In this document: positions 63,010 through 64,000 of the stretch, one piece after another | Position numbering within the stretch: the stretch's first letter is position 1 | Layout of the letters: each line of letters opens with the position of its first letter | DNA from: JBBQUN01 sp963717115 | GTDB taxonomy: Bacteria; Actinomycetota; Acidimicrobiia; Acidimicrobiales; SZUA-35 | Length of the DNA: 64,000 nt | Assembly (NCBI GenBank): GCA_963717115.1 | Contig: CAVQVO010000017.1 | Span: 434,001 to 498,000, forward strand | Direction: 5' to 3' | Program-made: the position numbers and the translations under genes | Notes under the pieces: model-generated | The model's database searches: none | Told to the model about the DNA's origin: nothing | The model's input: the letters and a program-made list of their open reading frames with translations, nothing else

Positions 63010-64000
63010 TCAGTTGGCGATCGCGGTGTCGGCGAGGACGGTCTCGGTCATGTACCGGACGAACTCGTCGGGCTGTTCGAAGAGCGGTCGGTGGCCGGAG
63101 GTGTCGAAGACGACGACGTCCTTGATCGGGGCGTCGATCATCGGGTACCAGGCCTCGAACGGGTCCGCTCGTCCCGGTGCCTCGTTGGCACCCTGCACGA
63201 AATACATCGGGACGGCGAACTCGGTCGCCGTTCGACGGAAGTCGATGTCTTGGAGTTGCGGGTACATCGCTCCGAAGGTGTCGACGAAGGCGCCCAACAG
63301 ATGGACCTGATCGATCAGGGCGTACTCGGGAACGAGGAAGTTCTCGGAGAAGCCCCCTTCGCCCTCGGCGTTGGCCGAGTGGTCGTACGGGTAGACCTCG
63401 TGTTCGTAGGACAGCGCCGTCTCGTAGTCGAGCATCCGTTCGTAGGGCGGCGGGCCGATCGCGGTCAACTCGTCGAGGAGCCCGGTGTCGCCGTTGGCCT
63501 CGGCCCAGGCGAGCGTGTCGTCGTAGAAGATCCGGTCGGTGGCGAGTTGGCTGACCATCTGTCCGACACCGATGAACGCGGCGAAGCGATCCGGCTGCTC
63601 CTGCACGGCCAGCACACCGAGCGTCGATCCCCACGACTGGCCGGCGAGGTAGATCCGATCCTGACCGAAGCGGTCACGGAGGTGGTCGGCGATGATGACG
63701 ACGTCGTCGATCGCGGCGTCGAGCGTGAGCGTGTCGGTCGGATCCAGTTCGACGTAGGACTTCCCGGTGCCGCGCTGGTCGAGGGTGACGACCGTGAAGG
63801 ACTCCTCGAGCTCGGGTAGGTGGTTGCGCATCGCGCCCATCTCGGAGCCGCCCGGTCCACCGGCGAGGAACAGCAGCACCGGGTTGTCGACGTCGTGACC
63901 GCGGATCATCAGGGCGAGCTCGTGGCCGTCGGCCTCGACCGTGGTGAGCTCGGCGACACTGCCGGGAACCGGTCGGCCGGCGGCGTCCACGATCGGGTCG
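63010..64000 (-). CDS. Alpha/beta hydrolase, proline-iminopeptidase-like (5' end beyond the window)
   Basis: About 330 residues are visible and the frame stays open to the end of the window. LLFLAGGPGGSEMG is the oxyanion-hole HGGPG-type motif (with Ala for His), FTVVTLDQRGTGKS the usual strand and turn, and LAGQSWGSTLGVLA holds the nucleophile Ser. The catalytic His is probably in DTSGHRPLFEQP. These resemble peptidase family S33. A preceding membrane helix would be outside the window. It leads the operon with the membrane protein and the GerW-like gene. Confidence 0.82.
   Translation of the reverse strand, partial: DPIVDAAGRPVPGSVAELTTVEADGHELALMIRGHDVDNPVLLFLAGGPGGSEMGAMRNHLPELEESFTVVTLDQRGTGKSYVELDPTDTLTLDAAIDDVVIIADHLRDRFGQDRIYLAGQSWGSTLGVLAVQEQPDRFAAFIGVGQMVSQLATDRIFYDDTLAWAEANGDTGLLDELTAIGPPPYERMLDYETALSYEHEVYPYDHSANAEGEGGFSENFLVPEYALIDQVHLLGAFVDTFGAMYPQLQDIDFRRTATEFAVPMYFVQGANEAPGRADPFEAWYPMIDAPIKDVVVFDTSGHRPLFEQPDEFVRYMTETVLADTAIAN

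Noticed and set aside
1..64000. tRNA, rRNA, CRISPR arrays, insertion sequences, integrase or attachment sites
   Set aside because: No cloverleaf, regularly spaced repeats, transposase or recombinase motif was found on reading both strands.

Overview
The window is GC-rich chromosomal DNA, densely coding on both strands, with many ATGA/GTGA start-stop overlaps and frequent GTG starts. The gene content (several F420/FMN luciferase-like oxidoreductases, a mycothiol-type Rv2466c-like DsbA protein, split NAD(P) transhydrogenase, GerW domain, DUF4214 and TasA-like secreted proteins, CoA-dependent catabolism) points to an actinomycete-type bacterium, perhaps an Acidimicrobiia member. That placement is inference from gene content. 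No rRNA, tRNA, CRISPR array, insertion sequence or prophage was seen, and no gene-free stretch exceeds about 200 bases.

Layout. Positions 1-14.9 kb form a catabolic region: luciferase-like monooxygenases, a TetR regulator, a TauD-like dioxygenase, nitroreductases, acyl-CoA dehydrogenases, a P450, a broken Baeyer-Villiger monooxygenase, an SDR, a thioesterase and two class III CoA transferases. An almost identical 18-bp palindrome overlaps the -10 boxes of the dioxygenase and P450 promoters, so the TetR gene probably controls both. Positions 15-30.5 kb hold a secreted tandem copper-SOD-like protein, an SDR, a PRMT-like methyltransferase, PEP carboxylase, lipid-related enzymes, the pntAA-pntAB-pntB transhydrogenase and small proteins. 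Positions 30.5-35.8 kb hold a GH26-like hydrolase facing a cellulose-synthase-like glycosyltransferase with a PilZ-like tail, then a GntR-type membrane operon with an operator inside its promoter. Positions 35.9-40 kb are an arsenic island (ArsR-ArsC fusion, GAPDH, ArsJ, Acr3). Positions 40-46.7 kb carry a Rv2466c-like protein, a branched-chain 2-oxoacid dehydrogenase operon with a Leu/Glu-type dehydrogenase, cytidine deaminase and a shikimate-kinase-like protein.

The most unusual region is 46.8-61.7 kb. It encodes four TasA/camelysin-like secreted proteins, two ER-type (Ser-His-Asp) SipW-like signal peptidases and two very large DUF2341/LamG surface proteins, one with right-handed beta-helix repeats. 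One of the signal peptidases is fused in the same polypeptide to a multi-pass membrane segment, a GAF-like region, GGDEF and EAL. This links cell-surface fibre secretion to cyclic-di-GMP turnover. A possible GEMM-like RNA lies in the leader of the last TasA-like gene.

A caution applies to the whole window. About 22 genes or gene segments show single-base frame changes, and all but one are +1 (one extra base). They restore a conserved protein on either side and look like residual insertion errors in the sequence. I have therefore joined the pieces into one gene per locus and noted where each shift lies.
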